Assembly (NCBI RefSeq): GCF_013204795.1
Contig: NZ_JABMKW010000002.1
Coordinates: 1 to 64,000, forward strand
Source of the DNA: Pedobacter panaciterrae
GTDB lineage: Bacteria; Bacteroidota; Bacteroidia; Sphingobacteriales; Sphingobacteriaceae
Direction of reading: 5' to 3'
DNA length: 64,000 bases
In this document: in pieces, positions 9,201-15,181 of the stretch
Numbering within the stretch: position 1 is the first letter of the stretch
Layout of the letters: the number at the start of each line of letters is the position of its first letter
Notes under the pieces: generated by a model
The model's input: the letters and a program-made list of their open reading frames with translations, nothing else
Told to the model about the DNA's origin: nothing
Database searches by the model: none
Program-made: the position numbers and the translations under genes

Positions 9201-10690
9201 TTAATTTGCAGGCGACCGTCGAAATATTTTTTATCAAAGGTTCCATCAATTTTAACATTTCTATACCTATACTGGTTAAAGTCGATGTAATCGATATCTC
9301 CATTTAGCTTCTCGGAAAGGTTTTTTATTTCTGTGCCTCTGCCTTCAACATTTAAGGAAGCAGATATTCTACCAAGATCATTCTCATCTAAAAGGTTTCC
9401 TAAATTAAAATCGTAGGCTTTAACATTACCTGAATAAGAGGGGACACCCTTCTTATCTATTTTCATATTAACATCAGAAACCAATCTGCCTAGTTTTGTC
9501 TTAAACTCCCCATAGGCAATAAAATCGTTTTGGAATCCGGTAAATGAGCCGTTGAAATTAATGTTGCCAAATTTTCCGATAACTACTGGGATCACTTTAG
9601 TCTTTTTCCCGGTTGTGCTTGTTAATATCTCATCCAGATCAGCTTTATTTGTTCCGGCCATCTCTATTTTAAGATCCATAAAAGTCTCTTTAAGATTTGG
9701 AAGCCCTTTTACAATAAAGTCCCCTTTTATATAAGTCGCTTTTCCGGCTTTAACGGATAGTTTTTTTGCTTTAAGATTATTAACCAAACCGGTAATCCTT
9801 CCGTCAACTTCAATCTCAAGATTCATTTGATCCAATTCTGGAGCAAAATAGGCAACATCGCGCGATGCTAAATAGCTATTCTTGAAATTAGCTTTCATTC
9901 TTACTTTATTGACATAATCTCTAAAGTCGCGGTATTTATCAAACCGCATTTGAAAGTAATCAGATAGCCTGCTCTTATTGGTAACCAACATCAAATTCTT
10001 TAATTCAATGCTATTGGTATCCACAGTAGTAAAGGCTGTCAGGTTTTTTAAATAAAATCCACTCTTTTCCTTAAAAGTCAGGTTTTTAATGTCGGCCTGC
10101 AGGATATGATCTGTAGTATTTAATTTTTCAAAAATTCCGTTAAAGCTGGTTAGGTATATGTCATCAAAATTTACCCCCTTCATAACGGTGTCAACTCGTT
10201 GGTTTTTGTATTTAAAGCTGATGTTGTTCAGGATAACTCTGTCAAATGATATCTTGTACGGTTTCTTTTTAGGTTTAACTGTGGGAGTGCCAGAGTCAAA
10301 GTAATCGATAATGAAATCTAAATTCGTCGATCTGTCTTTATATGATTTTAAATAAAAAGAGCCGTTATTAATCTGCACCGTATTAATGTCAACTATTCGT
10401 TTTTTAATTGAAATCTGATTGATGTCTACTAAAAATTTGGGTGTATTAAGTATGGTATCTTTCTGCCGATCCAATACAAGCAGGTTTTCTATCACAACAT
10501 ACTTAAAAGGTTTTATATATATGCCGGTTAAAGAAATGGTTGTATTAAGCTCTTTAGATAGGTATGCTGCCGCTTTTTTAGCTACGAAAGTCTGAATAGG
10601 CTTAAATTGGATTGCAAATAGAATGACACCAGCAAGTAATAATACTGATGCAACGACCCAAAGAAGTATTTTTAATAGTTTTTTAATAAT
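6215..10690 (-). CDS. tamB: translocation/assembly module TamB (AsmA-like, DUF490)
   Basis: A very large envelope protein that bridges inner and outer membrane, with proposed roles in outer-membrane protein assembly and bulk lipid transport. The body is long repetitive beta-strand sequence typical of the family; the C-terminal TamB domain is clear (e.g. GNLSGKGYSKNLALNINSLG and IRQGGTIRWTGNP, then the DIKLDIFFPS region). The first standard start codon is GTG at 10495, but the frame stays open for 65 more codons to ATT 10690 and encodes what TamB proteins start with: a basic stretch, a membrane anchor (KILLWVVASVLLLAGVILF) and QTFVAKKAAAYLSKELNTT. I therefore extend the gene to an ATT codon (10690, or 10687), about 1491 residues. 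The C-terminus is lysine-rich. Confidence 0.85.
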   Translation of the reverse strand: MIKKLLKILLWVVASVLLLAGVILFAIQFKPIQTFVAKKAAAYLSKELNTTISLTGIYIKPFKYVVIENLLVLDRQKDTILNTPKFLVDINQISIKKRIVDINTVQINNGSFYLKSYKDRSTNLDFIIDYFDSGTPTVKPKKKPYKISFDRVILNNISFKYKNQRVDTVMKGVNFDDIYLTSFNGIFEKLNTTDHILQADIKNLTFKEKSGFYLKNLTAFTTVDTNSIELKNLMLVTNKSRLSDYFQMRFDKYRDFRDYVNKVRMKANFKNSYLASRDVAYFAPELDQMNLEIEVDGRITGLVNNLKAKKLSVKAGKATYIKGDFIVKGLPNLKETFMDLKIEMAGTNKADLDEILTSTTGKKTKVIPVVIGKFGNINFNGSFTGFQNDFIAYGEFKTKLGRLVSDVNMKIDKKGVPSYSGNVKAYDFNLGNLLDENDLGRISASLNVEGRGTEIKNLSEKLNGDIDYIDFNQYRYRNVKIDGTFDKKYFDGRLQINDKNVQLVFDGGVNLNPKLPVFNFKAQINNAKLKALKLYKDSLKIDATFSTNFSGTNLNNIQGKLLIQQIRLDNVKGIYNIDSVELKAAGIGKDRDLTIHSDILDASLKGQYNLNTIPSYYKALAKKYIPSLKTTILPYGDQIFQFNLKIKRFEPIAELLAPGLEIDDQAVFIGNFDSPNNIATLNGFVKKLKYKGIIANNIIIDENTSVNQLQAIITSDRVDLNDSLYIKNVNISNILRNDSLSLNLKLANSDDANQLDLNGLVEFANDTTARVSILPSQLKVNNEDWKIQEKVRISFHEGKTEITNFDLSNGNQLLTIDGILSDDPKDLLLVGFKEFSLKTINPFVKAFGVQLAGNVNGETKLYNILKSPRISDNLKIDSLTFNNTHIGNLTDTSSYDRANNVANIFTNIVSSDRETLRALGVLDLEKKEMDISVKLDNSELAVLEPFVNELVSDLKGHVSSSLTVTGPFEKPEINGQVSFDKAEVTVNYLKTRYTLNDQVEVENSIIKINDLKLLDVDDNQAIANGTVDLNNINTPTLDIDINAKDFMALNTTEKDNSIYFGKAYGTGTFRFKGPTNKLFIDINAKTEKGTVFNLPLNSSETVSNKDFITFVNKDTTKVVKKQTSFDGLTMNLKLEVDANSTANIYTTLGNLSGKGYSKNLALNINSLGDFEMSGDYIIESGSFDFTAQEIINKKFNIRQGGTIRWTGNPTTAQINLKAIYSLRAGLSDLYTAANRDGGNNANERVLTEVEMGLTGSLLKPDIKLDIFFPSNPAIKEEMQSYFNDDNNRNLQALSLIIRRSFAPGTGKEALGKQLTSGVASTATELLFNQFNNVLSSLNLDFVDINIRSLSEANASFRFFNDRIVLNAGIVDKRSTNDLSPIGFTRNNVGGEVEVLALIRKDGTLVGKLANKPPTQQNTFFNTGVSQNNNVTSLGLIYTQQFDSFREFVQRISGKYNRNLKKKAEEEKKTPPVSKQPVNKEAVPPEKKNKKK

Positions 10691-10694
10691 TTTG
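10687..10694 (+). promoter_or_regulatory. -7 promoter element for tsaD, overlapping the tamB start region
   Basis: TAATTTTG, an exact TAnnTTTG match, ending 19 nt before the tsaD GTG start. On the opposite strand the same bases are the first codons of the extended tamB frame (AAA ATT ATT), so the two divergent genes share this DNA. Confidence 0.45.
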
Positions 10695-10713
10695 TAGCTT
10701 AATAATAATAAAC

Positions 10714-11715
10714 GTGTCTGTAATACTTGCTATAGAATCTTCCTGCGATGAAACCTCCGTTGCTATATGTAACAACGGCAAAATTACTGCCAATGTTATT
10801 GCAAACCAAACAATTCATCAAAATTATGGAGGTGTAATTCCTGAGCTAGCTTCAAGGGTACATCAACAAAATATCGTGCCAGTAATACAACAGGCATTAA
10901 ATGATGCTAAAGTTAATAAAAAGGAGCTAAATGCAGTTGCTTTTACACAGGGGCCTGGATTATTAGGCTCATTGTTAGTAGGTGTTTCCTTTGCGAAATC
11001 ATTTGCGCTTGCGTTAGATTTACCTTTAATTTCGGTAAATCATATGCACGCTCATATTCTGGCTCATTTTATTGATGATCCAATGCCCCAATTCCCTTTC
11101 ATTTGCTTAACTGTATCTGGCGGACATACTCAAATTGTTGTGATAAGAAGTCATTTCGATATGGAGATAGTAGGCGAAACCTTAGATGATGCAGCAGGTG
11201 AGGCATTTGATAAAACTGCCAAAATTCTAAATTTACCTTATCCTGGCGGGCCACTTATAGATAAGTATGCTAAAGAGGGAAACCCTTTGGCATATAAATT
11301 TGGGGAGCCTCAGATCAAAGATCTGAATTACAGCTTTAGTGGATTTAAAACCTCAATTTTGTATTTCATCAGAAATCAGGAAAAGGAAAATCCTAACTTT
11401 GTTTCTGAGCATTTACACGACATTTGTGCCTCGGTTCAGCATAGTATAGTGCATATATTGCTTAATAAGCTAAAGAAAGCAGCTAAGCAGTATGGAATTA
11501 AGGAGATTGCCATAGCAGGAGGAGTATCTGCAAATAGTGGATTAAGAGCAGGCTTAACTGCTCTTGCCGAGGAGTTAAATTGGAATGTATATATACCTGC
11601 TTTTGAATATTGTACCGATAATGCGGCTATGATTGCTATTGCAGGTTATTATAAATATTTAAATAAGGATTTCGTGGAGCAAGATGTTGCACCTTTGTCC
11701 AGAATGGAATTTTAA
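10714..11715 (+). CDS. tsaD: tRNA N6-threonylcarbamoyladenosine transferase subunit TsaD
   Basis: Transfers the threonylcarbamoyl group to A37 of tRNAs that read ANN codons, together with TsaB and TsaE. The 333-residue protein shows the family N-terminus VILAIESSCDETS, the metal-binding HxxxH motif (His110 and His114 in VNHMHAH), the ASKT-fold segment GPGLLGSLLVG (80-90) and the C-terminal AIAGGVSANSGLR. The start is GTG; orthologues begin at exactly this point. It is divergent from tamB, the putative start codons being only about 23 nt apart. The next small membrane protein follows 18 nt downstream and is probably co-transcribed. Confidence 0.96.
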   Translation: MSVILAIESSCDETSVAICNNGKITANVIANQTIHQNYGGVIPELASRVHQQNIVPVIQQALNDAKVNKKELNAVAFTQGPGLLGSLLVGVSFAKSFALALDLPLISVNHMHAHILAHFIDDPMPQFPFICLTVSGGHTQIVVIRSHFDMEIVGETLDDAAGEAFDKTAKILNLPYPGGPLIDKYAKEGNPLAYKFGEPQIKDLNYSFSGFKTSILYFIRNQEKENPNFVSEHLHDICASVQHSIVHILLNKLKKAAKQYGIKEIAIAGGVSANSGLRAGLTALAEELNWNVYIPAFEYCTDNAAMIAIAGYYKYLNKDFVEQDVAPLSRMEF

Positions 11716-11733
11716 TATATAAAAAGTAGAGTT

Positions 11734-11955
11734 ATGGGTACAATGAGTTTTGTTTTCTTTGGGCTAATGCTATTGCCATTAATCATTTTTTTAATCTGGT
11801 TAATCAAAAAGGATAAAAACAGAAACTATTTAGGGCTTGTGGTTTTGGTGGCGATGGCTATTATTGCGATTATTGCAATTGTTAAGTTCGATTCCACTTT
11901 TATGGAGTCTAGATCAGGTATGCCAGATAAGTCTCAGGCACCGAGTTATAAATAA
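11734..11955 (+). CDS. small two-helix membrane protein, function unknown
   Basis: 73 residues with two hydrophobic segments (about 6-24 and 33-49) separated by a basic turn KKDKNRN, then a hydrophilic tail ending SQAPSYK. I do not recognise a family. It follows tsaD by 18 nt on the same strand and is closed by a strong terminator at 11973-12008, which supports it being a real gene at the end of a two-gene unit. Confidence 0.65.
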   Translation: MGTMSFVFFGLMLLPLIIFLIWLIKKDKNRNYLGLVVLVAMAIIAIIAIVKFDSTFMESRSGMPDKSQAPSYK

Positions 11956-11972
11956 GAAAGAATCGAAAATAA

Positions 11973-12008
11973 AAAAGGGGTATTTTCAATAAAGAAATAC
12001 CCCCTTTT
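11973..12008. terminator. bidirectional terminator between the tsaD unit and recA
   Basis: Hairpin with arms AAAAGGGGTATTT and AAATACCCCCTTTT (one bulged base), flanked by an A-run and a T-run. It lies between the converging tsaD unit and recA. Confidence 0.8.
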
Positions 12009-12023
12009 ATTTGAAATAATATT

Positions 12024-13037
12024 TTAAGCTTTATCCTCTAGCTTATCGCCAGTTACTTCAGCTCTAATTTTAGCTTCAATCTCTTCAGATAGTTCAGGAT
12101 TGTCAAGTAATAACTGTTTAACTGCATCTCTACCCTGACCAAGTTTTGTATCCCCGTAAGAGAACCAAGAGCCTGCTTTTTTAATGATATTAAAGTCAAC
12201 ACCTAAGTCGATAATTTCGCCGGTTTTAGATATACCTTCTCCAAACATAATGTCAAACTCTGCAACGCGGAAAGGTGGTGCAACTTTATTTTTAACAATT
12301 TTTACTTTAACCCTGTTACCTGCAACTTCATCAGAGTCTTTAATTTGAGAAGTTCTTCTGATATCCAAACGAACAGACGCATAGAATTTTAATGCATTTC
12401 CACCAGTAGTCGTTTCCGGGTTTCCAAACATTACACCAATTTTTTCACGTAATTGGTTAATGAATATACAGCAACATCCGGTTTTAGAAATCGTTCCTGT
12501 TAGTTTACGTAAAGCTTGTGACATCAAACGAGCCTGAAGCCCCATTCTGGAGTCACCCATTTCTCCTTCAATTTCAGCCTTAGGTACCAAAGCCGCAACA
12601 GAGTCAATAACGATCACATCAATTGCACCTGATCTGATTAGGTTATCAGCAATTTCCAAAGCTTGTTCACCATTATCTGGTTGTGAGATCAATAAATTAT
12701 CTACATCTACGCCTAATTTTTTTGCATAGCCTTTATCAAATGCATGTTCAGCATCAATAATAGCTGCTAAGCCGCCTTTTTTTTGTGCTTCGGCAATAAT
12801 ATGAGTCGCTAAAGTTGTTTTACCTGATGATTCCGGGCCGTATATCTCAATAACTCTTCCTTTTGGTACTCCGCCAATTCCTAAGGCAATATCTAAACTA
12901 ATCGATCCTGTCGAAATAGATTCTATCGGTTCTACAGCATTGTCACCCAATTTCATAACGGTACCTTTACCATATGATTTTTCCAACTTATCCAAGGTAA
13001 GTTGTAATGCTTTTAATTTGTCTGCGTTTGTGCTCAT
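12024..13037 (-). CDS. recA: recombinase RecA
   Basis: ATP-dependent strand-exchange protein of homologous recombination and SOS co-protease. All hallmarks are present: Walker A GPESSGKT (residues 67-74), Walker B region [10 protein letters not shown], loop L1 [15 protein letters not shown], the [10 protein letters not shown] segment and loop L2 [15 protein letters not shown]. At 337 residues it is a normal length, with a short acidic tail. A good TTTG-N22-TATATTTG promoter lies upstream. I see no LexA-type palindrome that I could defend in that promoter. Confidence 0.98.
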   Translation of the reverse strand: MSTNADKLKALQLTLDKLEKSYGKGTVMKLGDNAVEPIESISTGSISLDIALGIGGVPKGRVIEIYGPESSGKTTLATHIIAEAQKKGGLAAIIDAEHAFDKGYAKKLGVDVDNLLISQPDNGEQALEIADNLIRSGAIDVIVIDSVAALVPKAEIEGEMGDSRMGLQARLMSQALRKLTGTISKTGCCCIFINQLREKIGVMFGNPETTTGGNALKFYASVRLDIRRTSQIKDSDEVAGNRVKVKIVKNKVAPPFRVAEFDIMFGEGISKTGEIIDLGVDFNIIKKAGSWFSYGDTKLGQGRDAVKQLLLDNPELSEEIEAKIRAEVTGDKLEDKA

Positions 13038-13113
13038 ATTATTAAATTCTGTAAGAAAGTAACTACTTACATTTCTTAACGTAAAATGATTTTCTTTTTA
13101 CTAATTATATTAG

Positions 13114-13147
13114 CAAATATAACTATTATTTAATTTAAAATAACAAA
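13114..13147 (-). promoter_or_regulatory. recA promoter (-33 TTTG, -7 TATATTTG)
   Basis: On the minus strand TTTG (13144-13147), a 22-nt spacer and TATATTTG (13114-13121) match both boxes of the Bacteroidota housekeeping promoter. The -7 box lies about 76 nt ahead of the recA ATG. Confidence 0.6.
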
Positions 13148-13155
13148 TAAAATTA

Positions 13156-13836
13156 TTATTTTTTTATTGTTGGCTCTGAATCACTAAATATTTTAGTTAT
13201 TTTATTATTGTTTTGATAATATTTGCAAAAACTTGTGATTTCGCAGATACTGCATTTTGGAGATCTCGCTAAGCAAACATATCTGCCGTGTAATATCAAC
13301 CAATGGTGTGCAACATGTATTGTTTCTTCAGGCAAGTTCTTCACTAAATCCTTTTCGACAGCTAAAGGAGTTTTTCCGGTAGTTAATCCAATTCGGTTCG
13401 CAACTCTAAACACATGCGTATCTACAGCCATAGCAGGGGCATTATAAATAACCGATGCAATTACATTAGCCGTTTTTCTTCCAACGCCTGGCATTTTTTG
13501 CAAATCATCTATATCAGATGGGACTTCGTTGTTAAAATCGTTAAGCAACATTTTAGCCATACCAACTAAGTGCTTTGCTTTATTATTTGGGTAGCTAACA
13601 CTTCTAATGTAATCAAATACAATGTCTGGTGTAACATCAGCCAATGCTTTGGCATCAGGAAAGCGTTGAAATAATGCAGGTGTTACCTGATTTATTCTTT
13701 TATCAGTGCATTGGGCAGATAATATTACTGCCACAAGTAATTGGAACGGATTGTTGTAGTGTAATTCTGTTTCGGCGTCTGGCTGCCTGGCAGAAAAATG
13801 AGACACAAAAAGTTTATATCTTTCTTTTTTGAGCAT
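13156..13836 (-). CDS. nth: endonuclease III (base-excision DNA glycosylase/AP lyase)
   Basis: Removes oxidised pyrimidines and cuts at the abasic site. The helix-hairpin-helix motif is MPGVGRKTANV with catalytic Lys121, followed by catalytic Asp139 in AVDTHVFRV. Four cysteines spaced C-x6-C-x2-C-x5-C near the C-terminus (CLARSPKCSICEITSFC) bind the 4Fe-4S cluster. I start at ATG 13836 (MLKKERYKLF, 226 residues) rather than the TTG two codons upstream. The exact -7 element TAAGTTTG ends only 3 nt before this ATG. recA lies 118 nt downstream with its own promoter. Confidence 0.95.
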   Translation of the reverse strand: MLKKERYKLFVSHFSARQPDAETELHYNNPFQLLVAVILSAQCTDKRINQVTPALFQRFPDAKALADVTPDIVFDYIRSVSYPNNKAKHLVGMAKMLLNDFNNEVPSDIDDLQKMPGVGRKTANVIASVIYNAPAMAVDTHVFRVANRIGLTTGKTPLAVEKDLVKNLPEETIHVAHHWLILHGRYVCLARSPKCSICEITSFCKYYQNNNKITKIFSDSEPTIKK

Positions 13837-13839
13837 TTG

Positions 13840-13847
13840 CAAACTTA
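13840..13847 (-). promoter_or_regulatory. -7 promoter element immediately before nth
   Basis: TAAGTTTG on the minus strand, an exact TAnnTTTG match ending 3 nt before the nth ATG. With initiation normally about 7 nt from the centre of this box, the mRNA would start at or within a base or two of the start codon. Confidence 0.45.
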
Positions 13848-14005
13848 TATAATTTTGCCTTTAATTTTCAATTTTGAACAAATTGAATCCCCGTTAAAAC
13901 ACAAAAGCTAAATTTCATTTTAACGATATTCTTGCCTTTTAAAACGGGCAAAATATATTTTTTTATTTTCTTAAATGAAAAGAATTTCAAATAGAGACAT
14001 AAAAA

Positions 14006-14033
14006 AAAAGCTGCCAAACCTTTGGCAGCTTTA
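14006..14033 (-). terminator. terminator downstream of the 63-residue protein gene
   Basis: Perfect hairpin AAAGCTGCCAAA, loop CC, TTTGGCAGCTTT, followed on the minus strand by a run of T. It ends the leftward sigma factor / small protein unit. Confidence 0.85.
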
Positions 14034-14046
14034 ATTCGTTTGTAAA

Positions 14047-14238
14047 TTACTTGGCTCTTGAGTAAGCTAAAATCTTCGAAATCGTTGTCTCAGAAGGGTT
14101 TTTGGCTAAGCTGTCCAACTGTGGTTTAATGTTCTCATAGAACGATAAATCCTGTGGTTCAACATCATCTGCAGGAACTGTTTCCTGTTTTTTCTGTCCG
14201 TAATTTAGTTTGTTAACTGAAGTAGAGGTTTCCATCAT
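14047..14238 (-). CDS. conserved small soluble protein, function unknown
   Basis: A 63-residue hydrophilic protein (MMETSTSVNKLNYGQKKQE...) with an acidic middle (DDVEPQDLSFYENIKPQLDS) and a C-terminal predicted helix (ETTISKILAYSRAK). Starts at ATG 14238 or 14235. It lies 98 nt downstream of the ECF sigma gene on the same strand and has its own terminator. The position suggests co-expression with the sigma factor, but it lacks the membrane segment and zinc motif of common anti-sigma factors, so I assign no function. Confidence 0.65.
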   Translation of the reverse strand: MMETSTSVNKLNYGQKKQETVPADDVEPQDLSFYENIKPQLDSLAKNPSETTISKILAYSRAK

Positions 14239-14336
14239 AAGCAATAAACGTATATTAGTTTTACTAATTAACGCTATTATTATTAATTTATTTTAACCCT
14301 AACAACAATTTTTTATATTTTCTTTTTTTGGCTATA

Positions 14337-14912
14337 TCAGGATATTTCTTTAACCTTCATCATCTTCCGAAGATTGCTCAAAGCATACCTCATACGTCCT
14401 AAAGCAGTATTAATACTTACGTCAGTTAAATCGGCTATTTCCTTAAAACTTAGATCGGCATAATGACGCATAATCAATACTTCTTTCTGATCATCAGGCA
14501 ACAAATGAATCATCGCTCTTAGATCAAAATGAGTTTGTTCTCTCAAAATCCTGTCTTCCGCGCTTTCTTCATGAAACTGAAGCATATTAAACACATCAGT
14601 GCCATCGGCGCTTGTAATTACAGGTCCTCGTTTTTCACGTCTAAAGTAATCTATCACCAGGTTATGTGCAATACGCATTACCCATGGCAAGAATTTACCT
14701 TCTTCGTTATAACGTCCAGATCGTAACGTGTTAATTACCTTAATAAAGGCATCCTGAAATATGTCTTCAGCCAAATACTGGTCTTTAACCAATAAATAGA
14801 TTGAGGTATAAATTTTTGATTTGTGTCTTCTTAAAAGTTCTTCCAAAACGGCTTCATCACCAGTAAGGTACAACTTCACCAAATCTTGATCACTATATTG
14901 TTGTAATTTCAT
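14337..14912 (-). CDS. RNA polymerase ECF sigma factor (sigma-70 family)
   Basis: A 191-residue extracytoplasmic-function type sigma factor. Region 2 is clear (residues 10-95: LVKLYLTGDEAVLEELLRRH, DIFQDAFIKV, GKFLPWVMRIAHNLVIDYFRR) and region 4 (about 125-180) contains LPDDQKEVLIMRHYADLSFKEIADL and the recognition helix SINTALGRMRYAL. Regions 1.1 and 3 are absent. There is no anti-sigma gene next to it, unlike the FecI-type pairs that serve TonB receptors. Control may therefore be transcriptional. Just before the ATG is AGGATACTCCT, which includes an SD-like AGGA in an imperfect dyad. Confidence 0.93.
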   Translation of the reverse strand: MKLQQYSDQDLVKLYLTGDEAVLEELLRRHKSKIYTSIYLLVKDQYLAEDIFQDAFIKVINTLRSGRYNEEGKFLPWVMRIAHNLVIDYFRREKRGPVITSADGTDVFNMLQFHEESAEDRILREQTHFDLRAMIHLLPDDQKEVLIMRHYADLSFKEIADLTDVSINTALGRMRYALSNLRKMMKVKEIS

Positions 14913-15108
14913 AGGAGTATCCTAACTAAATTCCCTTGCTTTAAATGCTAAAAAATACTTAGTAGATGTTTGTTTCGATATAATTTCTCCTATTGTTTTT
15001 TAAGATGGTGGTGTGTTTTGTTCAGTTAATATATTTCAAAAGAAGCATTTTTTTATTAGAATTCAATAGAAAAAGTGTTAAAAAAAAATAAAAGTGGTCT
15101 CAGAGCCT

Positions 15109-15116
15109 TATTTTTG
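15109..15116 (+). promoter_or_regulatory. -7 promoter element for uvrA
   Basis: TATTTTTG, an exact TAnnTTTG match, 65 nt before the uvrA ATG. The -33 region is A-rich with no clear TTTG. Confidence 0.4.
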
Positions 15117-15181
15117 CATTCACCCAAAAAGCCAAATATTCGTTTTTTGGGGTATATTAGCAATATTCTATCACGAAATCA

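Noticed and set aside
13038..13155. SOS (LexA) box in the recA promoter
   Set aside because: The region is very AT-rich and I could not find a convincing dyad that was not explained by base composition.
13843..14005. Possible hairpin or small RNA upstream of nth (CCCGTTAAAA and TTTTAAAACGGG)
   Set aside because: The arms are about 50 nt apart with mismatches, and no promoter or T-run supports a separate transcript.
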